Below are positions 16,516 through 25,300 of a stretch of 64,000 bases of DNA, piece by piece. The stretch spans positions 22,516 to 86,515 of the forward strand of contig JACMOC010000059.1 in assembly GCA_014378195.1 (NCBI GenBank), in the 5' to 3' direction. Every line of letters begins with the position of its first letter. The stretch's first letter is position 1. The notes beneath the pieces were generated by a model, which made no database searches, was not told the origin of the DNA, and saw only the letters and a program-made list of their open reading frames with translations. Origin of the DNA: Oligoflexus sp. (GTDB lineage: Bacteria > Bdellovibrionota_B > Oligoflexia > Oligoflexales > Oligoflexaceae). The translations under genes were made by a program, and so were the position numbers.

Positions 16516-18048
16516 TCAGTGAGCCACGATTTCTTGATTCCCCACAACCCGAAATACGGTGAAATCATCAAGCGTAACAACCGACGTCAACTTCAGGCGT
16601 TTGGCGATGGGACTTAGGTTCTCAGCTTTATTCCAGCGAATAAGCCAGCGAAACGGTTTGAGTTCATCGTCGCTGACAGTCCCCTCGACCTGCCCGAGAG
16701 AAAGGCCCTTCCGCTGGAGGTAGTAGAGAAACACGATGGGAGTCTTGTCGCCGTCAACGAGTACCAGCTCATTTTTCGGAATCAAAGTGCTGATCTCGGC
16801 GCCATGTTCAAGAAGTGAAACCGGAACCTGAGGATGCCCGTTCCATCGACCATAAGCCCGCGTGATACCGATATACGGAACAGCAATCAGAAGGATAAAA
16901 GCTAATAGGGGCTTGAAACGGTTCGACCTAAGCCATACATCAGCGCCGCGGGAGCTGATAAGGGCAGCGAGTGGCAGGGATGCCGCTATATAGTAGTCAT
17001 GATCCCCAAGCCGCACCACAAAAAGAGTGCAATAGATGGCAAGGCTCACACACCAGGCCCACCAAAATAACTTTCGCTGGGTCTGGGCTTCCAGGTCTTT
17101 TTGCGATTTCCAAAGCATGGCACACGCAATCAATAGGAGCGGCATTGCCGCCAGATTAAGGTTCATCTCGAGAAACCACGTAGTGCTTGCCCTTAGTACG
17201 TTGTCCCATACCAAGCCCCAACTCTCGGGAAACGGTGGTGCAGCAATCGGAGTGTGAAACTGCCGCTGCCATGGAGAAAGATTGTAGAGAGTCTGTGCGT
17301 GGCGAATAATAGCGATATTCACTAACAGTATAAAACCGCCAGCGACTGTGAGACAGGCTGCGCCCTTATAGTTTTTCTGCTGAAAAATATAAGGCAACGC
17401 ATAAACAGCAAGGGGCAGTCCGAAAAAAAGAAAGGTGGGTTTGGCTGTCGTTGCTAATCCGAGGCAAAACACGCTTAAAGCAAAGGGAAGCCCATAAGCT
17501 CCTTTTTTCACGGCCGGCAGAAAAAGTGCGGCACCGGCCAGAAAAAAGCTTAGGCCCAGCATATTCGGTTCTAGCAAGGGCCCATAGTAAAGATAAAGAG
17601 GCGAAAAACTCATAAGGAACGTAAACAGCGCACATCTCTGACGCGAATAGCCAAGGGCTGAAAAGCTGAAAAATGCACCTGGAATCAGCAGCAGATTGAA
17701 GAGCAGCTGCACCGCATGCGCGGCTGTATTCAAAGGCAGAAGACCTGCTCGCGTTGTTTTTGCCGCCAGCCAGTATGTGAGCGGAAGCTCATGGTAAATT
17801 TCGCCCGTATCGTCAGCAGTCATCCGGATATCAGCCCGTGGGTACCAAAATCGATCGTCTTCCTTAACGTAATTCTGAATGGCTGCATGCCCGACGACTT
17901 GACGCCAAACATGCATTCCACGCGGGGAGAGATTGATCATCGGGAGATGGATAACGATTTGCAACAGAAGTAGGACCGCTAAAAAACCACCATTCGCAAA
18001 ACGCGATTGCTTCCAAAATGACTGAATACGACCCAGCATTGTCGACAC
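16516..18048 (-). CDS. GT39/ArnT-like integral membrane glycosyltransferase
   Basis: 510 residues, with about ten to twelve hydrophobic helices in the first 400 residues and a soluble C-terminal part. The layout, and text such as HELPLTYWLAAKTTRAGL, LYYGPLLEPNMLGLSFFLAGAAL in pieces and GDHDYYIAASLPLAAL, is that of PMT_2/dolichyl-phosphate-mannose-protein mannosyltransferase-like enzymes, which take a sugar from a polyprenyl-phosphate donor on the periplasmic face. Its start lies three bases after the stop of the GT2 gene, which would make the polyprenyl-phosphate sugar, so the two probably form one pathway. Acceptor unknown. Confidence 0.8.
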   Translation of the reverse strand: MSTMLGRIQSFWKQSRFANGGFLAVLLLLQIVIHLPMINLSPRGMHVWRQVVGHAAIQNYVKEDDRFWYPRADIRMTADDTGEIYHELPLTYWLAAKTTRAGLLPLNTAAHAVQLLFNLLLIPGAFFSFSALGYSRQRCALFTFLMSFSPLYLYYGPLLEPNMLGLSFFLAGAALFLPAVKKGAYGLPFALSVFCLGLATTAKPTFLFFGLPLAVYALPYIFQQKNYKGAACLTVAGGFILLVNIAIIRHAQTLYNLSPWQRQFHTPIAAPPFPESWGLVWDNVLRASTTWFLEMNLNLAAMPLLLIACAMLWKSQKDLEAQTQRKLFWWAWCVSLAIYCTLFVVRLGDHDYYIAASLPLAALISSRGADVWLRSNRFKPLLAFILLIAVPYIGITRAYGRWNGHPQVPVSLLEHGAEISTLIPKNELVLVDGDKTPIVFLYYLQRKGLSLGQVEGTVSDDELKPFRWLIRWNKAENLSPIAKRLKLTSVVTLDDFTVFRVVGNQEIVAH

Positions 18049-18051
18049 GAA

Positions 18052-18882
18052 TTAGCTACTCCCTCGAGATTTGGTGTGCGGATAAGCCCTTGCAATACGG
18101 AAGAGCGAAAGTATGGCCTTCAGGAAATCGGTAGGTTTTACTTTGGAACCGTCAACATCCTTCCACTCGCGGAGTGGGAGCTCGTAGATCCATCGATGCA
18201 TTTCGAGGTGCGTTTGAGCTTTCTTCTGCGACATACGCGCAAGAATCTCGACGTCAAAAATCCAGGAGCTGATAAAAGGCTTTTCAAATAGGGCGCGCGT
18301 TCCCGATTCATATTTAAAGAGTTTTGCCCCGCACTGCGTATCGTAAACAGGCAGCCGCAAAACCATCGATGCGGCGGTGGCAAAGATTCGCCCGAGGTAA
18401 TGACGGTAAGAATGTCGCGTTATGCTGCGACCGAGGAGCTTGATCCGGGCTCCCATGACGAGAGTAAGATCGGGTTCCATTGAAAAAACTTCGAGAAAAT
18501 ACGGTAGCTCGCTGAGAGGCGTAGCGAGATCACAATCCCAATAGCCTATAAACTTAAGGGCGTCTGTAGACCAAATACCAGGGGCTAACTCAAGCGGATT
18601 GAATGCTTTTAGGAATCCTTGTCGCACGGCTTCGGCTTTGCCCTGGTTCTTCGGCAATTCTACAGAAAGACATCGATTGGGATGGGCTGAAACAAACGCA
18701 TTCAAAACCTGAGATGTACGATCTGTGCTGCCATCGTTTACAAACAACAGGCCCAAATTTGGAACGTTTGCCAAAGCTTTCGCAAAACATTCCGCGCGAA
18801 ACCTACGTGCTTCATTGTAACAAGGAATCACGAGCACTTGATCGATAATCAAAACAACCTCAAGGCAGACGGCCGGGCACAT
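18052..18882 (-). CDS. GT2 glycosyltransferase (dolichyl-phosphate glucosyltransferase-like)
   Basis: 276 residues of GT-A fold. Seen: QVLVIPCYNEARRF, LLFVNDGSTDRTSQVL, NQGKAEAVRQGFL, a DCDLATPLSE segment carrying the metal-binding DXD-like acidic group, and YDTQCGAKLFKYE, features of the Alg5/polyprenyl-phosphate sugar synthase branch. The start is uncertain: ATG 18882 has no clear ribosome-binding site, while TTG at 18852 has GAGG five bases upstream; the open frame extends to 19071 but without conserved text. No C-terminal membrane helix. Co-transcribed with the GT39-like gene (three-base gap). Confidence 0.87.
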   Translation of the reverse strand: MCPAVCLEVVLIIDQVLVIPCYNEARRFRAECFAKALANVPNLGLLFVNDGSTDRTSQVLNAFVSAHPNRCLSVELPKNQGKAEAVRQGFLKAFNPLELAPGIWSTDALKFIGYWDCDLATPLSELPYFLEVFSMEPDLTLVMGARIKLLGRSITRHSYRHYLGRIFATAASMVLRLPVYDTQCGAKLFKYESGTRALFEKPFISSWIFDVEILARMSQKKAQTHLEMHRWIYELPLREWKDVDGSKVKPTDFLKAILSLFRIARAYPHTKSRGSS

Positions 18883-18982
18883 CGCGTTCGGGCTAAAATT
18901 GGTTCTATTTGGAAAAGCTATCATAGACAATAAGGAGTGACAATGAAGACTAAGCACTTGTCGTGCGAGATTCACTGAAGGG

Positions 18983-19333
18983 TCATGGCCAGAGGAGATA
19001 TTTTTGGTTGATAGGTAGATCAACAGCCTGCTCAACGCCTTCCGGGAGACGGTCTTCAGGTTTGGTCTCAAGCTTTGTATCGTAGTAATCGGCGAAGGTC
19101 GTCAAGCCCGCTTCATTCGTCAACTGAAGTACATTGGGACTGCGTTGCTGAATGGTTTTTACGGTAAATTTATCTCCCTCTTTGAAGTCGTCGTTCTTAC
19201 CGCGCGTAAGACTTACTGTGTCGCCGGGCAACGCCTCGTGCAATTTCGGGGGGGGAACCCGCCGAATCGTCTCTTTTTTTCCGTCTTTGTAATAAGTCAC
19301 GGTATAAGGTTCGCGACTCCATCGTATGCCCAA
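18983..19333 (-). CDS. Unknown 116-residue basic protein
   Basis: 116 residues, rich in Lys, Asp and Thr and free of membrane segments. It starts at a TTG with GAGGAG six bases upstream, a strong site that supports translation. The core (ALPGDTVSLTRGKNDDF, EGDKFTVKTI, NVLQLTNEAGLTTFADYYD) looks like an all-beta, SH3-like small domain. Family not recognised. The neighbouring minus-strand zinc-ribbon gene starts about 350 bases upstream. Confidence 0.65.
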   Translation of the reverse strand: MGIRWSREPYTVTYYKDGKKETIRRVPPPKLHEALPGDTVSLTRGKNDDFKEGDKFTVKTIQQRSPNVLQLTNEAGLTTFADYYDTKLETKPEDRLPEGVEQAVDLPINQKYLLWP

Positions 19334-19444
19334 CGTTCACTCCTCACAGGTACGCGAATTGTTATCGGCATAAAAACACCAAACTCCACCTTACATTTCC
19401 GTAAGATAAGACCTGAATTGTGCGATGAAGTGGAAAAAGCGGAC

Positions 19445-19681
19445 TTAGATGATTTCGCGGCCGGCGATGAATCCAGCACTGCGCGTGTTACAACCGCAGG
19501 TGCGATTGCCAGCGGACTCAAACTGAACACCGCACGAGATACAGGTGCGCACAACTATTTTGATAGCAGATAAGTTTGCGAGACGACGCGCGTGGTTTTT
19601 CAACTCGATGTCTTTGACAACGGAGGGCGGCAGACGCTTGATTTTATTGGACTGAAATTCGTGTCCCATTTCTTGCGTCAT
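19445..19681 (-). CDS. Small zinc-ribbon protein
   Basis: 78 residues. The C-terminal half has CISCGVQFESAGNRTCGC, a short CXXC ... CXC zinc-binding knuckle of the type found in small proteins with RxCxxCxxxFxSxGxxNRxC. The basic N-terminus (NKIKRLPPSVVKDIELKNHARRL) could bind nucleic acid. The ATG at 19681 has AAGGGGG about nine bases upstream. A competing minus-strand frame overlaps its 3' half but has no motif or ribosome-binding site. Function unknown. Confidence 0.65.
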   Translation of the reverse strand: MTQEMGHEFQSNKIKRLPPSVVKDIELKNHARRLANLSAIKIVVRTCISCGVQFESAGNRTCGCNTRSAGFIAGREII

Positions 19682-19812
19682 GAGCAAGGGCCCCCTTATA
19701 CTGAATTCTCGCGGATCAAGCTATGCCGGTCGGCATAAAGACTAGGGAATATTGCAAAATTATTGCTAAATGTCAAGTAAAACAACATCTCTGTTTGACG
19801 GTTGGAGTTCAG

Positions 19813-22098
19813 ATGCTACGCAAAACTCAAACGCTTCGTCTCGTAGCAATTCTTTGGGGCCTCAGCGTGTCGTGCACGACGTCATCGCCTCTTGTTAAGC
19901 CTATAAACAGCCCGAAGGTCCAGGTTGAAACCGTGACCGATAAAACTCTTTTTGCTGTTCTTGTTAAAGATGGTGAGGCCAAAAAATGGCCTCATCTTAC
20001 GCGACACATAGGACAGCTTCTTCTCGCGAACTCCGATACACAGGTCCTTTTGCCTGCGGCTCCGCCTTTAAGTACCGGCCAAACCTTCTTTGCATTGACT
20101 AGCAAAGTTTATCAGCGTCACGATAAAGAGTGGCTTGAAATACCCTGGCTGCCCACTCTCGAAATACATCTGGCCGCGAAAAATGGCGAGCCACTCCAAC
20201 TTATTGGTCAGGATATCGTCGGTGATAAAGGTGAGGTATCGATACACGCTTTCTTTCGGGCCGCAGCGATGGGAGCTGCTGATGCACGCCTGATCATTAC
20301 ACTCATGCCCGATCAATCGCGCGTCGATGTCAAAGTTATTGGAAGCAATGGCAATGTCCCTTGGGGTCTTCGCATCGGGCGCGGCGTAGCCGAAGATTTT
20401 CCCATCCCCATCAAACGCGATCAGGTTGCTGGTCTGACGAGCAGTCTTTTGCCGCATGCTGTTTCTATCATAGGCAACATGCCTTTTAGCGCGAAACAAG
20501 ATGATCGGTTCACCTATCTCGAGGCAGCGCCCTTAGGCAGCGGCTTTAAAATGCTGCTGGCACGGGACTCACTCATGAAACAAGCCGACCTTCTTCAGTC
20601 CTTGCTTCCCTGTTATTCCACGTCCGAAAAATCACCAGCAGGACTGTGCTCACCAGGGAAACTGCCAACCCATACGTTCAAACTCACTGCTCCGCCTCCA
20701 AAACCAGGAGAGGACCGGCAATGGCAGAACATATTCCTATATACAAATAAAGGTTCGTTTCGAAGCCTTATTCCGATTCGGGAAGGGGAAACGCTCGAAC
20801 TGCCGCTCAGCTCCAAACATATGGAAGTCCTTTATGCTGACAGCGAAGGGGTTCTGCAGAAAAAAGAAATACCGGAAACAGGGGGGCTATGGCTTCCTTC
20901 TCTCAAAAAAGCCTGGCTCCATGTCGCGATGAGCGATTCCACAGCGCGTTATGTTGAGCTGAGAAACGCAGGTCAGACCAAAGGCAAAAGTCTTGACGCC
21001 TGGACGAATGACAAAATCCTCCTGAGTCCGAACACGCTGCTGCAAACGACCTGGCCACTTGATATGTCGTTACCCTCTGGCGATTACCACATTCGTATTT
21101 ATGATGGGTATCAGATCGCCTGTGACCAACGCTTCGCGTTACTCGCCGGCCGGAAAACCGCCCTCGAATGCCCAAAAGTAAAAAATGATCCTCGGTTCTC
21201 AGCACGAGCCAGTATCAGCGTGGATCGTGCAGCAATCCCGGATAGCTTAATCGTAGCGTCAGGTCTTCGAGTGCTGACAAGCAGCGAAAAAAGCGCCCAT
21301 ACCTCTTTGGTCGAGGTGCCGACGCTCGCAGTTTATGACTCTGTCCTTGGTTTGTCCATGCGGGCGTTTCCAGCGACTGATGCCCTCGAAAAAACCTGGA
21401 CCACTGCCGTTACAGATCGACCAGAGCGCGCGACCCTTCATCATTTCAGCGAATTTGTGAGGGGCCACGATAAGGACATAAAGCTGGTATTGGACTGCCC
21501 GCCTCCAGGGTTTCAAATCGCCGAATACAAATGGATTGTCCAGAATATTCGTCCCGATGTTCTTGAAGTGTTTGGGTGCCAGCAGCCCGAACTATCGGAT
21601 GAGCTCCTACGAGTGGCCAACGCTTTGCAGTCCCAGCAGGACAAACCCGTTCGCTTGGCAGCCGCTTCGTTCAGCGGTTCGCTCACGGGATCTCGGGTGC
21701 CAGCGCTTTACCTGCCGCGTTTTAAAAAAGAGTCGAAGATTGATACCAAGATGGCCATCGACGATTTGAAGGAAGGACGCTATACGCTTGGTTTTCGAAC
21801 CGAGCTAGTCGTGCCGCCTGTCCGCATGAATGATGCGCAGGTAAAAATCCTGGTTCGAAGCACGGACCTGAATCACCAGGACGTGATTGTGCGCGTCTAT
21901 GACCAAGACGAAAAATTGAATGAAGAACATTTTACTTTGGGCGAAGGCGTCGAGACTGATCTCAATGTTAGCCTGCGGCTGAAAAGGGCGAGCCGATTTT
22001 TAAGAATCGAACTCTTAGGGCGCGACAAAATCGGTAGTGAAGCAGGCCCACTCTTTACCCTAGCCACCAGCAACTTTTTCGGTTTAGATGGCACTTAA
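19813..22098 (+). CDS. Large hypothetical lipoprotein
   Basis: 761 residues from the ATG at 19813 (GGAG six bases upstream; the frame is open to 19723 but without support). The signal peptide ends at LSVSCTTSS (lipobox Cys near 20). The mature protein is soluble, with several predicted beta-rich segments, a Cys-containing loop (LLPCYSTSEKSPAGLC) and a C-terminal domain (NDAQVKILVRSTDLNHQDV, RFLRIELLG) that reads like a carbohydrate-binding or jelly-roll sandwich. No catalytic motif is visible. It ends 17 bases before hpt; linkage is positional only. Confidence 0.75.
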   Translation: MLRKTQTLRLVAILWGLSVSCTTSSPLVKPINSPKVQVETVTDKTLFAVLVKDGEAKKWPHLTRHIGQLLLANSDTQVLLPAAPPLSTGQTFFALTSKVYQRHDKEWLEIPWLPTLEIHLAAKNGEPLQLIGQDIVGDKGEVSIHAFFRAAAMGAADARLIITLMPDQSRVDVKVIGSNGNVPWGLRIGRGVAEDFPIPIKRDQVAGLTSSLLPHAVSIIGNMPFSAKQDDRFTYLEAAPLGSGFKMLLARDSLMKQADLLQSLLPCYSTSEKSPAGLCSPGKLPTHTFKLTAPPPKPGEDRQWQNIFLYTNKGSFRSLIPIREGETLELPLSSKHMEVLYADSEGVLQKKEIPETGGLWLPSLKKAWLHVAMSDSTARYVELRNAGQTKGKSLDAWTNDKILLSPNTLLQTTWPLDMSLPSGDYHIRIYDGYQIACDQRFALLAGRKTALECPKVKNDPRFSARASISVDRAAIPDSLIVASGLRVLTSSEKSAHTSLVEVPTLAVYDSVLGLSMRAFPATDALEKTWTTAVTDRPERATLHHFSEFVRGHDKDIKLVLDCPPPGFQIAEYKWIVQNIRPDVLEVFGCQQPELSDELLRVANALQSQQDKPVRLAAASFSGSLTGSRVPALYLPRFKKESKIDTKMAIDDLKEGRYTLGFRTELVVPPVRMNDAQVKILVRSTDLNHQDVIVRVYDQDEKLNEEHFTLGEGVETDLNVSLRLKRASRFLRIELLGRDKIGSEAGPLFTLATSNFFGLDGT

Positions 22099-22115
22099 TT
22101 GATGGGAGGTCACCT

Positions 22116-22634
22116 ATGTCAGAACTAGTTATGCGTCCGCTTATACCTGCAGCAAAACTCCAGGAACGCATTCAAAAGCTTGGCGCGGACATAACGTCCG
22201 ACTACAAAGGCAAAAAGATCACCCTCGTTGGCGTTCTAAAAGGCTCATTTATCTTTCTCGCTGACCTTGCCCGGGCCATCGATCTGGACTGTGAGATCGA
22301 GTTTATTGGCGTTTCTAGTTATGAGGGTATGCACTCGACTGGACAGGTCCGCATCGAAACAGACCTTAGAAAAGACATGGAAGGTCAGGACATCCTGTTG
22401 GTTGAGGATATTATCGACACAGGAACAACCATCGATTATCTCACGCAGGTCTTTGCCCTTCGCAAACCAAACAGCCTCAAAGTCTGTTGCCTTCTCTCCA
22501 AGCCGGAAGCCCACAAAACCAAAATGACAATTGATTACACTGGGTTCGAAATTTCCAAAGAGTTTGTGGTTGGTTACGGCCTCGATTACAACGGACTCTA
22601 TCGTAACCTGCCGGATTTAATGCAGGTCGTTTGA
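22116..22634 (+). CDS. hpt: Hypoxanthine phosphoribosyltransferase
   Basis: 172 residues. Salvages hypoxanthine (and usually guanine) to IMP/GMP using PRPP, in the cytoplasm. Seen: the PPi loop LVGVLKGSFIFLADL, the flexible loop with SSYEGMHSTG, the PRPP-binding motif ILLVEDIIDTGTT with the acidic pair and TGTT, and base-contact region KEFVVGYGLDYNGLYRNLP. Start ATG preceded by GGGAGG. Length is typical. The last 37 bases overlap the convergent unknown gene. Confidence 0.95.
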   Translation: MSELVMRPLIPAAKLQERIQKLGADITSDYKGKKITLVGVLKGSFIFLADLARAIDLDCEIEFIGVSSYEGMHSTGQVRIETDLRKDMEGQDILLVEDIIDTGTTIDYLTQVFALRKPNSLKVCCLLSKPEAHKTKMTIDYTGFEISKEFVVGYGLDYNGLYRNLPDLMQVV

Positions 22635-23209
22635 TTGAAGTCAACCGAGCTGCGTTTGAGATCCGAAAAATCCGTAATAAATTCATGCCCCCGGCAGCGC
22701 CTCAGCTGCCAATAATCGTCCATGATAAGACCCTGCTCGGTGAGGAGTCGCTTTAGACTCTCCATCCTTGTGGTTATGGGTGAAGTTTTCAGCTCATCGA
22801 TGGAAAGTGGCACTTCGCAATAAGGCATCACAAACAAAAGAGCATCGTTATCCCCCTCAAGGACTTCGAAAGGGGGCAGAAGTGGATGCGTGACTTTCAT
22901 GAGGCCCTTACACGCCTCCAGCCAACTCTTTCTCTCGCCTGGCCCCCGCTCCAGGAAGCTCAGCTTCGCGACGTTCATAGCCAGATCAAGCCCTTCCCCT
23001 TGCCTTGGGATGAGGTAACTTCGGAAATGCCTTCCCTCGCCGAGGATGTGTCGTCGGCTTTTAGCGATGTCCTTATTCTCCTGCCAAAGTCGGCTTGGAT
23101 CATAAGACTTATAGAAACCTTGGACAAGCACGCGCCGCGCGTCCATAAGCACCTGGAAATCATTCACAATATCAAACAAATAGAGCTCCAAACCGCAGGC
23201 TTTTGCCAC
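22598..23209 (-). CDS. Unknown protein, possibly kinase-like
   Basis: 203 residues. It overlaps the end of hpt convergently by 37 bases. The order of elements is suggestive of a small protein-kinase-like fold: a lysine in a strand (AMNVAKLSFLE), a hinge-like LLFVMPYCEVPL, then GLIMDDYWQLRRCRG and an Asp in FITDFSDL where kinases have DFG. I cannot confirm the family. GTG at 23209 has a weak ribosome-binding site; ATG at 23146, with AGGTG upstream, may be the true start (182 residues). Confidence 0.6.
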   Translation of the reverse strand: MAKACGLELYLFDIVNDFQVLMDARRVLVQGFYKSYDPSRLWQENKDIAKSRRHILGEGRHFRSYLIPRQGEGLDLAMNVAKLSFLERGPGERKSWLEACKGLMKVTHPLLPPFEVLEGDNDALLFVMPYCEVPLSIDELKTSPITTRMESLKRLLTEQGLIMDDYWQLRRCRGHEFITDFSDLKRSSVDFNQTTCIKSGRLR

Positions 23210-23560
23210 TCTTGCTAGGCAAATAGCTACTCTTTACAGGGGTTTTGAATTGGTCTAATCATGATATCTGGATTTTTCAGAGGTGTCCTGTCGAGTTATT
23301 GGTCGCTCCCTCCTCGAAGTCTCTGTTGCAAGCTGTGCTGAATTGAAAAGAAACTTGACACCAAAACCAGCGCTGTCATAACGTCCAGCGGAGTTCCTAT
23401 AAAACTCATGGCAGCCATCATTGATATTCTTGGCAAAAATAGTTTGAAGGCAAACAAAGACACCCACAATCGGGTTGGCATAGGGCTTGCTTGATATCAA
23501 GTAGGTTCTTGAGTTCCAATCTGTAACTGTAAATTCACTGATGTTCGACTGGAGGTTGAA
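23210..23560. other. Gene-poor stretch with a 12-base palindrome
   Basis: 351 bases. The minus strand holds a 61-codon hydrophobic frame (23296-23481) without a good ribosome-binding site, which I do not call. The perfect palindrome CTTGATATCAAG at 23490-23501 lies 60 bases before the next gene and may be an operator. Confidence 0.4.
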
Positions 23561-23779
23561 ATGGAAACTGGAAACGAAACCAAAGTCATCTCTCTCAAAG
23601 ATCGCGCGAACAAAGGGGCGTCTGCTGCTCCTGAGCAAATGATTCCTAATGCCCCGGCACCTGCTGACTTTGATTGGGGATCGATCATGAAACGGAATTC
23701 CGAGAACGGAAGCCGTCAGATGACCGATCGCGAGAAAGCGAACAAAGGCGTCATCCGCTCTCATCGCCTCAAAAATTAA
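23561..23779 (+). CDS. Small unknown protein (72 residues)
   Basis: 72 residues, hydrophilic and probably disordered, with an N-terminal segment TKVISLKDRANKG and a second similar segment TDREKANKGVIRSHRL near the C-terminus. GGAGG lies five bases before the ATG, so translation is likely. The next gene downstream also starts with a hydrophilic leader and a VVDLKNFKR segment. No known family. Confidence 0.65.
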   Translation: METGNETKVISLKDRANKGASAAPEQMIPNAPAPADFDWGSIMKRNSENGSRQMTDREKANKGVIRSHRLKN

Positions 23780-23907
23780 TACTGAGATTCATGGTTGAGC
23801 AATCAATCGTATCGAATACCTGGAATCTGTTCTGTCCTGTTTTATACCTCTTCTCTCTTGTTGCTGTTGTTCCTAGCTGTTGTCCACTGTTGCTCCTGAG
23901 GTTGTCT

Positions 23908-24174
23908 ATGAAATCGAATGATACCGTTTCTAATGTTGTTGATTTGAAGAACTTTAAACGTACTCGTGAACTTGAAACTCAGATCGGTCGAGGCCGCACC
24001 CCACTTCATGTTAGCCATATCGATGGCAAAGTTAAGGGCAGTCCTCATTTACGAAATCAGGAGTCTGATGACTTTGGTGATCGTATGCAGAGAATCCGTT
24101 CGAGCCTAGAGAAAATTAATCAGCTCATGGCTGATCTCAAGAACACGAATAAGGGCAAAGACATCCAAGATTAA
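23908..24174 (+). CDS. Small unknown protein (88 residues) with C-terminal helix
   Basis: 88 residues from an ATG with GAGG at seven bases; the open frame extends upstream to 23674 but overlaps the previous gene without support. Starts MKSNDTVSNVVDLKNFKR and ends with a helical, possibly coiled-coil stretch (DRMQRIRSSLEKINQLMADL). It is followed directly by a strong terminator, so it closes a two-gene unit. Family unknown. Confidence 0.65.
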   Translation: MKSNDTVSNVVDLKNFKRTRELETQIGRGRTPLHVSHIDGKVKGSPHLRNQESDDFGDRMQRIRSSLEKINQLMADLKNTNKGKDIQD

Positions 24175-24182
24175 TAACCCAC

Positions 24183-24227
24183 AAAAAGTTAAAGCCCGCC
24201 TGATTCTCAGACGGGCTTTAACTTTTT
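24183..24227. terminator. Strong terminator
   Basis: AAAAAGTTAAAGCCCG and CGGGCTTTAACTTTTT form a perfect 16-base stem around a 13-base loop, usable from both sides (small-protein pair and the response regulator). Confidence 0.93.
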
Positions 24228-24257
24228 ACCTCTTACGAACCGACTGAGACTACCCCC

Positions 24258-24899
24258 TCATACTTCAACAAAACCATTACGAATCGCGTAACGAGCGAGC
24301 TCGATTTGCGAACGCATGTTGAGTTTGTTCATGATGTTGGCCTTATGACGATCAACCGTTTTTACGCTGATCTGCAAATCAAGCGCAATCTCCTTGGCGG
24401 TCATGGCCTGAGCCACACAACAAAGGACATCAACTTCGCGCGGGCTGAGCGGATGCTCAAGTCGACCATTGATACCATCGCGATGTTTCTGCACGAGTGA
24501 GCGGATCGTTCCATTCGGCTGAAAAAAGAGCCCGCCTTCACTTACGCTACGAAGGCCTGCCACGATTTGCTCCGGATCATCAAACGCAGACATAAGGCCT
24601 TTGGCTCCGATTCGTTCCGCTATGCGCTGGTATTCCGGAAGTGGAAGGGAGCTCGTTAAAACGATGTGAAGATCGGGTTTAGTTGCCTGGGCTTCTGTGG
24701 CCATTTGGTAAATAGAGGCCATGGATTGAATATCCATCAACAAAATATCAGGCTGTAGCCGAGCAACGAGGTCCTTAACCTGGTAGGAGGAAGCGCCGCT
24801 TGATACGACTTCCATTTCTTCGAAGCGGTCGAGGACTTGAGTAAGCCCTTCGCGGACGATAGGGTGATCATTAATGACGAGAAGGGAAATTTTCTTCAT
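24258..24899 (-). CDS. NarL/LuxR-family response regulator
   Basis: 213 residues. Receiver domain: acidic pair in INDHPIVREGL, phospho-acceptor Asp in ILLMDIQSM, Thr/Ser in VLTSSLP, and a Lys in GAKGLMSA. The C-terminal LuxR helix-turn-helix is textbook: LSPREVDVLCCVAQAMTAKEIA, then LQISVKTVDRHKANIMNKL. The upstream acidic pair is N-D rather than D-D/E-D. Start ATG at 24899 (MKKISLLV) rather than the open frame at 24965. No histidine kinase is adjacent, so it is an orphan regulator; targets unknown. Confidence 0.92.
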   Translation of the reverse strand: MKKISLLVINDHPIVREGLTQVLDRFEEMEVVSSGASSYQVKDLVARLQPDILLMDIQSMASIYQMATEAQATKPDLHIVLTSSLPLPEYQRIAERIGAKGLMSAFDDPEQIVAGLRSVSEGGLFFQPNGTIRSLVQKHRDGINGRLEHPLSPREVDVLCCVAQAMTAKEIALDLQISVKTVDRHKANIMNKLNMRSQIELARYAIRNGFVEV

Positions 24900-25248
24900 A
24901 GCTGTACTCGCAATGTGCAGTGTTACTAACAACTCTTTCCATGCCACATAGACATCTATTGGCAATATTGTGCATCAAAACCTATCCGTCTGACTTTGAT
25001 ATCTTAGGAAGGTTCCCCTGAAGGACGCAGCACGAAAGACGTTTCCCAGCAACTTGATAAAAACGTACGAATTGTATGTAGACGCAATTCTCCATGCCAT
25101 AATTATGCAGAATTTAGTTGTGAAATATCAGGATGTTATGATGCGTCGTTCGAGCATATAAAACGATTTATTACGTCAAATGGATTGCCTACTTCCTAAG
25201 TCTGAGTAAAATCCGTCCGCTTTTGTAGACTTTCGTTCCTAAAATTGG
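24900..25248. other. Intergenic stretch upstream of the response regulator
   Basis: 349 bases between the regulator start and the topoisomerase terminator. The minus strand must hold the regulator promoter, but no clear hexamer pair, RNA fold or gene is visible. Confidence 0.4.
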
Positions 25249-25286
25249 AAAAAGCAGAGCAAGGACTAACCTTACTCTGCTTTTTT
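25249..25286 (-). terminator. Terminator of the topoisomerase gene
   Basis: AAAAAGCAGAG (25249-25259) and CTCTGCTTTTTT (25275-25286) form the outer stem, with CAAGG/CCTT inside. Lies 15 bases past the stop. Confidence 0.88.
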
Positions 25287-25300
25287 ATAAGTTATTCAAA

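Noticed and set aside
19297..19554. 85-codon minus-strand ORF overlapping the zinc-ribbon gene
   Set aside because: The overlapping frame has the CXXC/CXC knuckle and a better start; this one has neither.
23296..23481. 61-codon hydrophobic minus-strand ORF
   Set aside because: No ribosome-binding site and no recognisable family; kept only as a remark in the region note.
23255..23764. 169-codon minus-strand ORF
   Set aside because: Antisense to the two small plus-strand genes, no ribosome-binding site, and a composition unlike real proteins of the window.
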